Assembly (NCBI GenBank): GCA_902798675.1
Contig: CADBXQ010000090.1
Span: 7,997-15,832, forward strand
DNA length: 7,836 nucleotides
Reading direction: 5' to 3'
DNA from: Oscillospiraceae bacterium
GTDB lineage: Bacteria > Bacillota > Clostridia > Oscillospirales > Ruminococcaceae
The position numbers were made by a program, and so were the translations under genes. The notes beneath the pieces were generated by a model. That model was not told where the DNA came from, made no database searches, and saw only the letters and a program-made list of their open reading frames with translations. Shown here piece by piece: positions 1 to 5,681 of this stretch (position 1 is the first letter of the stretch; every line of letters begins with the position of its first letter).

Positions 1-758
1 ATTTTAAGAAAGCAATAGAGCCAAATCTGGGTTATGAATTGTCTACAATCACCTATGGCCGTGATAATGTTCCAATTCCCAAAGAAGGCCTAAACTGTGA
101 TAATTTGATAAGTCAAGCGGATGACAATGTGATAACATTCATGATAAATCATGCTCCAAAACAATACAATTTGGAATATGTTGACGAAAACAAAAGCACT
201 TTGACCGTTAAAGATTTGGAGGACAATCAAGCTTCTTCTCAGCAAGTCAAATTTGGTGATGATATTAAAACAATGACGCCTAGAGATGAAAAACTGGGAT
301 ATGATTTCAAATGCTGGCATGTTTTGGATAAAAATGGAAGTGAATTGATTGATCCTAAGTCTGGCAAACCAATTGACTTCGAAACAGCAAAAGCGAATTG
401 GGAGACTTTAGCAACTGCTGCTAACAGTAGTAATGAGATAAAATTAAAAGCGGTTTACACGCCCAAAAAATATATTATAAAGTATAACACAAAGAGTAGC
501 ACGTCTATTGGTGATCAACCCGTTCATATCGGCATGGACGAAGGCTTACAATTAGAGAAACCAATTGCAAAAAAGTACCTCAAGACCGCAAAATCAACGG
601 ACAGAACTCAAACTCCTGTTTATACTACAAAGTGGAAATATGGCGCGAATGGTCTATTTAATGAAAACAATAAACCAACTTGGGAAAAATTAATGCAAAG
701 CGCCGTTGTTGACGAAGACGGCAACAACCTGATCATTTTGGAAGCTGTGTATAAATAA
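1..758 (+). CDS. C-terminal part of a surface/secreted protein with InlB-like repeat modules (5' end outside window)
   Basis: The frame is open from base 3 and ends at TAA 756-758, so the N-terminus, any signal peptide and the true start lie outside the window. About 250 residues are visible. They form roughly two and a half modules of 75-100 residues, each ending in a beta-strand pattern such as IKLKAVYTPKKY or LIILEAVYK and containing a GYxFxxW-type core (GYDFKCWHVL). This pattern is known from InlB B-repeat/Listeria-Bacteroides repeat proteins of Bacillota, which are extracellular; that family assignment is by eye. The modules closely match the last modules of the convergent gene at 873-3308, so the two are paralogues. 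The protein stops right after its last module, with no LPXTG motif, no membrane segment and no charged tail, so cell-wall anchoring by sortase is not supported. Function (adhesion or other surface role) is not determinable. The TTG at 39 is not a convincing start, since homology continues upstream (LGYEL matches LGYEF of the paralogue). Confidence 0.85.
   Translation, partial: FKKAIEPNLGYELSTITYGRDNVPIPKEGLNCDNLISQADDNVITFMINHAPKQYNLEYVDENKSTLTVKDLEDNQASSQQVKFGDDIKTMTPRDEKLGYDFKCWHVLDKNGSELIDPKSGKPIDFETAKANWETLATAANSSNEIKLKAVYTPKKYIIKYNTKSSTSIGDQPVHIGMDEGLQLEKPIAKKYLKTAKSTDRTQTPVYTTKWKYGANGLFNENNKPTWEKLMQSAVVDEDGNNLIILEAVYK
296..488 (+). repeat. Left arm of inverted repeat shared by the two convergent surface-protein genes
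   Basis: This stretch aligns without gaps to the reverse complement of 1236-1428. I count about 23 mismatches over 193 nt (about 88% identity), with bases 367-428 fully identical to the complement of 1296-1357. It encodes one InlB-like module from GYDFKCWHVL through the KAVYTPKKY strand. Confidence 0.9.
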
Positions 759-796
759 TAATCAACAAGCTCAAAAACACAAAATATCACAAAAAC

Positions 797-834
797 AAAC
801 AAACGCCAGCCCGACAAAGAGCTGGCGTTTGTTT
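797..834. terminator. Bidirectional rho-independent terminator between convergent genes
   Basis: A perfect 14-bp stem pairs 797-810 with 821-834 around a 10-nt loop (811-820). The GC-rich core is GCCAGC/GCTGGC. The outer stem and flanks are T-rich on the plus strand (GTTTGTTTATTTT) and, read on the minus strand, give GTTTGTTTTTGTG. It lies 39 nt after the plus-strand stop and 39 nt after the minus-strand stop, so it can end both transcripts. Confidence 0.9.
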
Positions 835-872
835 ATTTTGAAATGAAATTTTTGCCCAATGAATCTGAAATC

Positions 873-3308
873 TTAAGCGTTTCCAGACCAATTCTGACTT
901 GTAATAACGGATCCGCTCTCATATGCTTTGCCATCGATATAGGAAGGATTTTTTGGAGAAGACTTGTTCGCTTCTTGAGGCTCGATTTTTTCGTATATGG
1001 CCCTGAGAACGATCACGTTTTGGCCCTGCGAATCAACCATTGCGCTTTGTATTAATGTGGCCCATGTGGAGCCTGCAACATCCGCATCCTTTCCGTCAGG
1101 TTTGGTATATACCCACTTTTTAAATTCATAGCCTGATTGGCGTGGTTTTGTAGACGACACTTCAACATAAGAGTTGAGATTTTTATCTTCACTGGGTGTG
1201 TAAGTTTCGTCGTCAATCGTATCGCCGCTATATGGGTTATATTTTATAGTATATGTTTTTGGAATGTAGACTGCTTTTAATTTTATCTCACTACCACTGT
1301 TAGCAGCAGTTGCTAAAGTCTCCCAATTCGCTTTTGCTGTTTCGAAGTCAATTGGTTCATTAGAGTCAGGATCAGTCAATTCAACTCCATCTTGACCCAG
1401 AACATGCCAGCATTTGAAATCATATCCCGATTTTTTAGGCGGAGTCACTGCTTTAATGTCTTCACCAAATTTAACTTGTTGATCTGAAATTGCAGCATCT
1501 TTTACAGCAGAAACATCATACTTTATACTATATTGTTTTGGGTGATGATTTAAAAAAACAGGTATCACATCACCAACTGCAGCTTGGCTCAAGTCTTCCC
1601 AAGTCGTTGCACCTTCTCCAGCAGCAACATAGTCCCAATCTTCACCATAAGTAAGCTTCGAAAATTCATAGCCAAGCTTTATCTCTGCCATTTCATCAAG
1701 TCCATCACCGCCATCCACAGTGATATTGACCAATTGATTAGACATAATCGTGTTAATTGTCGTTTGATCGTATACACAGTCTTTCTTTGTTGCAACAACT
1801 TTATTGTCATAAATATATTGGATTGTATATACTTTTTTATACGTGGCGGTTAAAGTTATCACACCCTCCTGCTTTGCGTTTGGTATAATGTCATCGATTA
1901 ATTTAAATTTATCATCTGTCACATCTATTGTTGTTGAGCCTTCATCGGTCAAGCCAACAAGTTTATATCCTGCTCGCTGGGGAACACACACATCGGAATA
2001 CTTGGTGAACATTCCCTGACCCAGTTTTTCTTTTGTATCACTATCAATAAACTCAATTTTATAATTTGGATTTGTTCGAACAATTCCATTTTCATTATAA
2101 ATTCCGTCATATCCACACACTCCGGCGGAATTGCTATTGTGCGTACAAGGACTGTGACCCGCAGGTAATGTAACAGTTAATAGTTCTAATGCTTGGGAAG
2201 GAAGCATCAAGACGCCTTGATTATATATGGCATCTGCGTGTTCCTTATCTTCTGCATCTTCTGCAGAAAAAGCAACATGACAATCAGCAATATCGCATTT
2301 GTTAATAGTTAACGTTGCAGTACTTTTGTTATATATAGCGCCTCCACAGTCATTGGCAAAACAGTTCTCAATTCTGCAATCGTCAATAGTTACCACTCCA
2401 ACACTGTCGTTATATATTGCTCCTCCAAGATTCGCATTTTGACCTTCTGATGTGCTAAAACGGCCATTAATCAAGCTTTCTCCTGCAATTATCACCTGGT
2501 TACCGTTATATATAGCACCTCCGCTTTGCACGCAAGCACAATCGTTAATTTCGCATTTTTCATCCATTATCAATATTCCCTTGTTATATACCGCGCCTCC
2601 GCAGCCTTTTTCGCCAATACAAGTGCAATTACTGATTTTACTGCGTTCTAACAATTTCAAATTTCCCCTATTGTTTATTGCGCCTCCACAGCCACTGTCC
2701 GCAGAATTACAACAATCTTGAATGGTTGCTTGACGTATTTCTAATTCCGACGCCAGCCCAACGTTGATTAAAGCGTCGTCTCTTTCTATTTCACCATCGC
2801 CTTTGCCATCAATCACAATGTTTTTCAAAACAACTTTGCAATTTTGCATGTTCAAGAAAAATAAATCAGCATTGTCTATGGTTATTGTGCTGTATCCTCC
2901 TCCAGTTTTTGTCCCATCTATGGTTATCGTTTTATCTTTGAATCGCTTATCAGTGAAATCAAAAAGGTATTTATTTTCATCACTACTACCAGTAGTCATT
3001 GTTGGAAGCTTATCCGGTGAATAGGAGCTATTGACGATAATATCTGTGGTTACTTCAATAAGTATCTCTTCCGGCATTTCATTGTTAACCAATTTACTAT
3101 TACTCAAATTACCTTCATTACTCATCCAAGTGGCCACATTAGCGAGATTGTCTGATTTTAGTTCAACAGTTATGTCAGGATTCGTCGCCCAAACCCAGCC
3201 CGAAAGCATATGCATTGGAAAAGTTGCCGAAACCATCATCAAGAAAATTAAAGTTGAAATTAATCTTTTTAAGCCGCCATTTAAATTGATTTTTAATAAA
3301 CCTTGCAT
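873..3308 (-). CDS. Secreted Cys-rich beta-helix protein with GGAIYN repeats and four InlB-like modules
   Basis: This complete gene encodes 811 residues. The start chosen is ATG at 3308-3306, because AAGGAGAGG lies 5 nt upstream; an ATG 24 nt further out (3332) would place this Shine-Dalgarno inside the gene. Residues 1-41 look like a signal peptide: K/R-containing n-region, hydrophobic LISTLIFLMMV stretch, cleavage near VWA-TN. Residues about 110-410 resemble a right-handed parallel beta-helix of the Pmp/adhesin type, with GGA(I/V)xN motifs near residues 208, 237, 263, 295 and 322 and degenerate IYN turns near 360 and 403. Residues about 416-775 form four InlB/Listeria-Bacteroides-type modules, each ending in an A.Y strand (TLTATYKK, LKAVYIPK, VLRAIYEK). 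A tail of about 36 residues follows, without LPXTG or a membrane segment, so the protein may be released or held non-covalently. There are 20 cysteines by hand count, 15 of them in the beta-helix. It faces the related gene at the left edge. The ligand and role are unknown; an adhesin-like function is inference. Confidence 0.88.
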   Translation of the reverse strand: MQGLLKINLNGGLKRLISTLIFLMMVSATFPMHMLSGWVWATNPDITVELKSDNLANVATWMSNEGNLSNSKLVNNEMPEEILIEVTTDIIVNSSYSPDKLPTMTTGSSDENKYLFDFTDKRFKDKTITIDGTKTGGGYSTITIDNADLFFLNMQNCKVVLKNIVIDGKGDGEIERDDALINVGLASELEIRQATIQDCCNSADSGCGGAINNRGNLKLLERSKISNCTCIGEKGCGGAVYNKGILIMDEKCEINDCACVQSGGAIYNGNQVIIAGESLINGRFSTSEGQNANLGGAIYNDSVGVVTIDDCRIENCFANDCGGAIYNKSTATLTINKCDIADCHVAFSAEDAEDKEHADAIYNQGVLMLPSQALELLTVTLPAGHSPCTHNSNSAGVCGYDGIYNENGIVRTNPNYKIEFIDSDTKEKLGQGMFTKYSDVCVPQRAGYKLVGLTDEGSTTIDVTDDKFKLIDDIIPNAKQEGVITLTATYKKVYTIQYIYDNKVVATKKDCVYDQTTINTIMSNQLVNITVDGGDGLDEMAEIKLGYEFSKLTYGEDWDYVAAGEGATTWEDLSQAAVGDVIPVFLNHHPKQYSIKYDVSAVKDAAISDQQVKFGEDIKAVTPPKKSGYDFKCWHVLGQDGVELTDPDSNEPIDFETAKANWETLATAANSGSEIKLKAVYIPKTYTIKYNPYSGDTIDDETYTPSEDKNLNSYVEVSSTKPRQSGYEFKKWVYTKPDGKDADVAGSTWATLIQSAMVDSQGQNVIVLRAIYEKIEPQEANKSSPKNPSYIDGKAYESGSVITSQNWSGNA
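1236..1428 (-). repeat. Right arm of inverted repeat shared by the two convergent surface-protein genes
   Basis: Reverse-complement partner of 296-488. It encodes the third InlB-like module of the minus-strand protein (GYDFKCWHVL to KAVYIPKTY). The 62-nt identical core is 1296-1357. Arms are separated by about 750 nt holding the two C-termini and the terminator. Confidence 0.9.
2220..2690 (-). repeat. Coding tandem repeats of the GGAIYN beta-helix turns
   Basis: Six imperfect coding repeats carry the motif GGAINN, GGAVYN, GGAIYN, GGAIYN, GGAIYN and ADAIYN at about 2670-2687, 2583-2600, 2505-2522, 2409-2426, 2328-2345 and 2220-2237. Spacing varies from 26 to about 36 codons, so the repeats are diverged rather than recently amplified. 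A further degenerate turn (DGIYNENG) follows at about 2085-2108. Most units carry paired cysteines before or after the motif. Confidence 0.8.
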
Positions 3309-3423
3309 AAAAACCTCTCCTTCTTTGAACATTTAAAATATGTTTTTAATATTTATTCCCAAACCATGGGAAAGGAAGCAAAGATAAAAAATTAAATCAA
3401 CATTTACATTTATTTACTTCTTA

Positions 3424-3453
3424 ATTATATCATTTTAAATTACAATATGTCAA
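3424..3453 (-). promoter_or_regulatory. Sigma-A type promoter for the beta-helix/InlB-repeat protein gene
   Basis: Read on the minus strand, TTGACA (3453-3448) is followed after 18 nt by TATAAT (3429-3424). Both hexamers match the vegetative consensus exactly. The predicted start of transcription is near 3417, giving a leader of about 109 nt before the ATG at 3308. Confidence 0.8.
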
Positions 3454-3579
3454 GTGATATATAAAAAACACAATTTGCAGATTGGGTTATGTTTTGCCAA
3501 TAAAACCCTAAAATTTTCCATATCCTAAAGCAAATTAAAAAAATTCACAATTATTCACAAATATTTCATAAAATTTTAA

Positions 3580-3607
3580 CACATTTTCGCAAAATATGTG
3601 ATATACT
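3580..3607 (+). promoter_or_regulatory. Candidate -10 with adjacent imperfect palindrome
   Basis: TATACT at 3602-3607 is a plausible -10 for the gene starting at 3665, but no good -35 lies 16-18 nt upstream. In its place is an imperfect palindrome, CACAT (3580-3584) with ATGTG (3596-3600) plus inner TTTT/AAAA. This could be an operator or activator site; in AT-rich DNA it could also be chance. Confidence 0.25.
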
Positions 3608-3664
3608 TAAGAAAGTGAAACAGGATTAAAATATTAATTGATATACAAAAGGAGAAATTTTAAA

Positions 3665-4099
3665 ATGAAAATTAAATTTTTCAAAAGGATTGTGGCTGTT
3701 TTTTGCGCAGCAGCTGTTTTGGCAACTTGTGAAACCTCGATTGGCGCAATAAAAACCAACACTAAAAATGTCGCCCTTTCCAACAAAGTTAGAGAGGTTG
3801 ATGAAAACATAAATTCGCTCAAAAATGCGTTAAAGATTTATGATTTAGAAGAGACATTAAAAGTCTGCGAATTGTTGGAAGAAATAGACACTTTGGATAT
3901 TGGTGATGAAAACAAACTATTTCTTTTTGAACTGGAAAAATCAATCAAATCATTAACTCTGCTACTGGGCTGCCTTTTAGATGAACAGGACGAAGATATT
4001 GAAAAAATAGTTAAACTGGAATCTAAAATATGCTGTGAAAATTTAAAAAAACTCAAAGAAAACCCCAATGATTTTGACATCGCAGTCAGGATTGGATAA
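3665..4099 (+). CDS. Secreted helical protein, N-terminal segment (probably truncated by a frameshift)
   Basis: The ATG at 3665 is preceded by AAAGGAG (3648-3654) with a 10-nt gap, a good ribosome binding site, and the frame stops at TAA 4097-4099 after 144 residues. Residues 1-28 look like a signal peptide: MKIKFFKR n-region, hydrophobic IVAVFCAAAVLA, possible cleavage after SIGA. Cys22 after VLAT faintly resembles a lipobox, but Thr at -1 is unusual, so lipidation is doubtful. The mature part is rich in Glu, Lys and Leu (LKIYDLEETLKVCELLEEI) and should be helical, possibly coiled. I recognise no family. The end looks premature: shifting frame near 4078-4099 continues smoothly as QDWINGSGDIFNEKLKPLIN and into the frame annotated from 4183. 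A TTG at 3638 could start the same frame but would place the Shine-Dalgarno inside the gene. Confidence 0.7.
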   Translation: MKIKFFKRIVAVFCAAAVLATCETSIGAIKTNTKNVALSNKVREVDENINSLKNALKIYDLEETLKVCELLEEIDTLDIGDENKLFLFELEKSIKSLTLLLGCLLDEQDEDIEKIVKLESKICCENLKKLKENPNDFDIAVRIG

Positions 4100-4182
4100 A
4101 TGGCTCTGGTGATATATTTAACGAAAAGCTCAAACCCCTGATCAACCAAATTTACTATTCAAACGCTCCAACAGATGAAAAA

Positions 4183-4749
4183 ATGCAAGTGATTGACAAA
4201 ATTTTAAAATTGAGAAAAAACGAAAACTATATAGACCGAGCCAAAATTATTATTGACGTTTTAAATCCACTCTATCTCCCAGAAGATCGCCATCAGCGCG
4301 CAAAGCTCAAAGACGCTCTCGTCGATTGCATAAAAACCTATATAGACGAGGATATGAAAATGTATGAAAACTTTGAGCCAGCCAGAAGCTTGGTGGAATA
4401 TATTCAAAAAGAAAAGAAAAATGATGTTGCAAATCGAGTCGCCCAAGCTGTCATTAGCTCAACCTTTAAAGATAAATTCGACTCAATCGGGAAGCTGGAA
4501 TCGCTTATATATGAACAACTATTTGATGAAAAAGAAAATTTTAAAGCCAGCCTTAACAAAATTGAATCGTCGAAAATATATAAACATGAACTAAATTATA
4601 TCGCGCGCACAATAAAAACCACGCTAAAACAGCATAATGAAAATGACGCTCAAAAAATTTTAATTGATCTAATATCTTCCACAAACCAAAAATTTACTCA
4701 AATATTTAGAAGATTTACTAAATCGAAATGGACGAGATCGACCACTTAA
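4183..4749 (+). CDS. Hypothetical helical protein, middle segment of the frameshifted gene
   Basis: This frame encodes 188 residues from ATG 4183, but it is open from 4078 and has no recognisable ribosome binding site before the ATG (upstream is CAACAGATGAAAAA). There is no signal peptide. The sequence is strongly helical and charged, with stretches such as DRAKIIIDVLNPLYL and LESLIYEQLFDEKENF, like its neighbours. No domain family or catalytic motif is recognised. The upstream in-frame codons read NGSGDIFNEKLKPLIN, which continues the preceding segment. The last residues (FRRFTKSKWTRSTT) have a different, Arg/Thr-rich character and overlap the next frame by 22 nt, which suggests the real frame is lost just before this end. 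I infer it is the middle of one secreted protein rather than an independent cytoplasmic gene; an unrecognised small gene remains possible. Confidence 0.5.
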   Translation: MQVIDKILKLRKNENYIDRAKIIIDVLNPLYLPEDRHQRAKLKDALVDCIKTYIDEDMKMYENFEPARSLVEYIQKEKKNDVANRVAQAVISSTFKDKFDSIGKLESLIYEQLFDEKENFKASLNKIESSKIYKHELNYIARTIKTTLKQHNENDAQKILIDLISSTNQKFTQIFRRFTKSKWTRSTT

Positions 4750-4925
4750 ACGATGTTCTCAAAAACCACCCCCAGCTTGAAAAAATTAGAGATTCATTTT
4801 GCAAAATAGTTGACGAAATTTCCGGGATTAACGCAGACCAAAGTAAATCCTTTAATCAAAAAATTTCGGCGGCGGTTGATGAATTTGAAAGCAATATAAA
4901 TTTATATGTCAACTCTATAAAATAA
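4728..4925 (+). CDS. Hypothetical helical protein, C-terminal segment of the frameshifted gene
   Basis: This frame encodes 65 residues from ATG 4728 to TAA 4923-4925. It is predicted to be all helical (DEIDHLNDVLKNHPQLEKI, then SFNQKISAAVDEFESNI) and has no signal peptide or known motif. The only purine-rich stretch upstream (AGAAG, 4708-4712) lies 15 nt away, too far for efficient initiation. The frame overlaps the previous one by 22 nt, so translational coupling is possible, but the simpler reading is that it is the displaced C-terminus of the same gene. The terminator 14 nt after the stop closes the unit. Confidence 0.5.
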   Translation: MDEIDHLNDVLKNHPQLEKIRDSFCKIVDEISGINADQSKSFNQKISAAVDEFESNINLYVNSIK

Positions 4926-4938
4926 TCGACCTCTCGGC

Positions 4939-4987
4939 AAAAACCTTTTGAGTTTAAACTTTTTGGCTCGGAAGGTTTTTATTTTTT
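4939..4987 (+). terminator. Rho-independent terminator after the secreted helical protein gene
   Basis: A 14-bp stem pairs 4939-4952 with 4967-4980 around a 14-nt loop, with two T-G wobble pairs, and is followed by ATTTTTT. On the opposite strand the two wobbles become A-C mismatches, so it should work mainly for the plus-strand unit, though it also lies 30 nt beyond the stop of the convergent regulator gene. Confidence 0.8.
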
Positions 4988-5009
4988 ATCATATTAAGAT
5001 ATTTTCTAA

Positions 5010-5378
5010 TTAAAATAATTTATTAAAATGTCTTCTTAATTTTTCAAACGTTTCCTCGCTCATAACGTGTTCTATTTTGCATGCATCTTCTTGGGCGTTT
5101 TTCTCAGAAACTCCTAAAAATTTAAAGCATTTTATTAAAAAACAATGTCTTTCATATATTTTCTCAGCAATTTTCTTGCCATCGGAAGTCAAAAATATCA
5201 TTCCCTTGTCATCAATCAATATATATCCCAATTTTTTCAGAATCGAAACCGCTCTTGAAACGCTGGGCTTGGAAAAAGACAACTTTTTAGCTATGTCAAC
5301 AGATCGGACATATCCCTTTTCCTCGCTCAAAATCAACATAACCTCAAGATAATTTTCGCCAGACTCGCGAATCTTCAA
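5010..5378 (-). CDS. DtxR/MntR-family metal-dependent transcriptional regulator
   Basis: This 122-residue protein has the two-domain short architecture of the MntR type, without the C-terminal SH3-like domain of DtxR/IdeR. Residues about 8-64 form the winged helix-turn-helix (SVDIAKKLSFSKPSVSRAVSILKKLGYI). Residues about 67-122 form the dimerisation and metal-binding helices. Likely metal ligands are Glu12, His78, Cys100, Glu103 and His104; the CKIEHVMS motif resembles the CxxEH site of iron-sensing DtxR more than the ExxEH of MntR. Asn9 occupies the place of MntR Asp8, or DtxR Met10. In this family, Fe2+ or Mn2+ binding promotes operator binding and repression of metal uptake genes. The start is TTG at 5378-5376, with AAGGAGGGG upstream at good spacing; no better ATG exists. 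No transporter is adjacent, so the regulon is not visible. It is divergent from the TtcA-like gene. Family assignment is firm; the sensed metal is uncertain. Confidence 0.92.
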   Translation of the reverse strand: MKIRESGENYLEVMLILSEEKGYVRSVDIAKKLSFSKPSVSRAVSILKKLGYILIDDKGMIFLTSDGKKIAEKIYERHCFLIKCFKFLGVSEKNAQEDACKIEHVMSEETFEKLRRHFNKLF

Positions 5379-5409
5379 CCCGTCCCCTCCTTTTGCTCTT
5401 TAAAGGATC

Positions 5410-5438
5410 ATTTTAGCATTTTATTTTTAAAATTTCAA
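5410..5438 (-). promoter_or_regulatory. Sigma-A type promoter for the DtxR/MntR-family regulator
   Basis: On the minus strand TTGAAA (5438-5433) is followed after 17 nt by TAAAAT (5415-5410). Transcription would start near 5403, about 25 nt before the TTG start, which leaves just enough room for the AGGAGG site. Confidence 0.7.
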
Positions 5439-5608
5439 GCAAAGAGTTTGGATTTTAAAAGAGGTTTTACTTAGAACAAATATAACCCAATTAAATCAAA
5501 CAATTAGTGGCTTTTTTTAAGCCCCATTTGCTTTTTATACACTGACTTATATATCGCGGCCATTGACACTCCCACGCAAATTTTTTCTTTATCATTTTGT
5601 GAATTGTC

Positions 5609-5637
5609 TTGCAATTTTTGAGTTGATGATGTATAAT
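5609..5637 (+). promoter_or_regulatory. Sigma-A type promoter for the TtcA-like gene
   Basis: TTGCAA (5609-5614) is followed after 17 nt by a perfect TATAAT (5632-5637). Transcription should begin near 5644, about 38 nt before the TTG start at 5682. This start site argues against initiation at the GTG at 5652, which has no Shine-Dalgarno. Confidence 0.78.
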
Positions 5638-5681
5638 GACTTAAGTGCAATGTGTGTCTGAATTTATGGGAGGTTTGGTTT

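Larger units (their letters stand above)
3309..3664. other. AT-rich divergent intergenic region
   Basis: This 356-nt non-coding stretch separates the minus-strand surface-protein gene from the plus-strand secreted-protein gene. It holds the minus-strand promoter (3424-3453). A 6-bp hairpin TTCCCA/TGGGAA (3356-3361 with 3367-3372) lies in the roughly 109-nt minus-strand leader. A candidate plus-strand -10 (TATACT, 3602-3607) sits next to an imperfect palindrome at 3580-3600. No RNA gene or small coding frame with a convincing ribosome binding site was seen. Confidence 0.6.
3665..4925 (+). pseudogene. Composite: one frameshifted secreted helical protein gene
   Basis: Three successive frames on one strand have a single strong ribosome binding site, a single signal peptide and a single terminator. 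Fused across frame changes near 4078-4099 and near 4700-4749 they give a protein of about 415-420 residues of uniform helical, Lys/Glu/Leu-rich composition. A one-base loss at each junction is the simplest model. At the second junction the intermediate frame also reads naturally (KYLEDLLN), so two small changes there are also possible. Real decay, strain-specific inactivation and assembly or sequencing error cannot be separated here. Confidence 0.55.
5379..5681. other. Divergent intergenic region between regulator and TtcA-like genes
   Basis: This 303-nt stretch contains the two outward-facing promoters listed separately (5410-5438 minus, 5609-5637 plus). Between them is a small hairpin, GGCTT/AAGCC, with a T5 loop (5509-5523). 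No clear DtxR-type operator palindrome (TTAGGTTAG-like) was found. A 19-codon minus-strand frame at 5504-5563 is too short to support. Confidence 0.6.

Noticed and set aside
843..1055. Plus-strand frames inside the large minus-strand gene (843-1055, 1584-1853, 2452-2721, 2764-3024, 3031-3336)
   Set aside because: They are antisense shadows of a strongly supported coding gene and lack ribosome binding sites and protein-like composition.
2220..2690. Regularly spaced TATATA-GCGCCTCC-like sequences considered as a CRISPR-like or regulatory repeat array
   Set aside because: They are the reverse complement of the GGAIYN codons; spacing varies and the intervening sequence is coding.
3541..3570. TTATTCACA (3551-3559) resembles a DnaA box
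   Set aside because: It is a single clear match in a very AT-rich region, with no box cluster, no dnaA/dnaN neighbours and no repeat array, so an origin is not supported.
4700..4749. Programmed ribosomal frameshifting at the overlap of the second and third frames of the helical protein gene
   Set aside because: No X-XXY-YYZ slippery heptamer or strong downstream structure is visible, and a second unrelated frame break is needed at 4078-4099.
5504..5563. A 19-codon minus-strand frame (MAAIYKSVYKK...) preceded by GGGAG, upstream of the metalloregulator
   Set aside because: It is very short, its possible promoter has a poor -10 (TAAAGA), and its end overlaps a hairpin; chance is more likely than a leader peptide.
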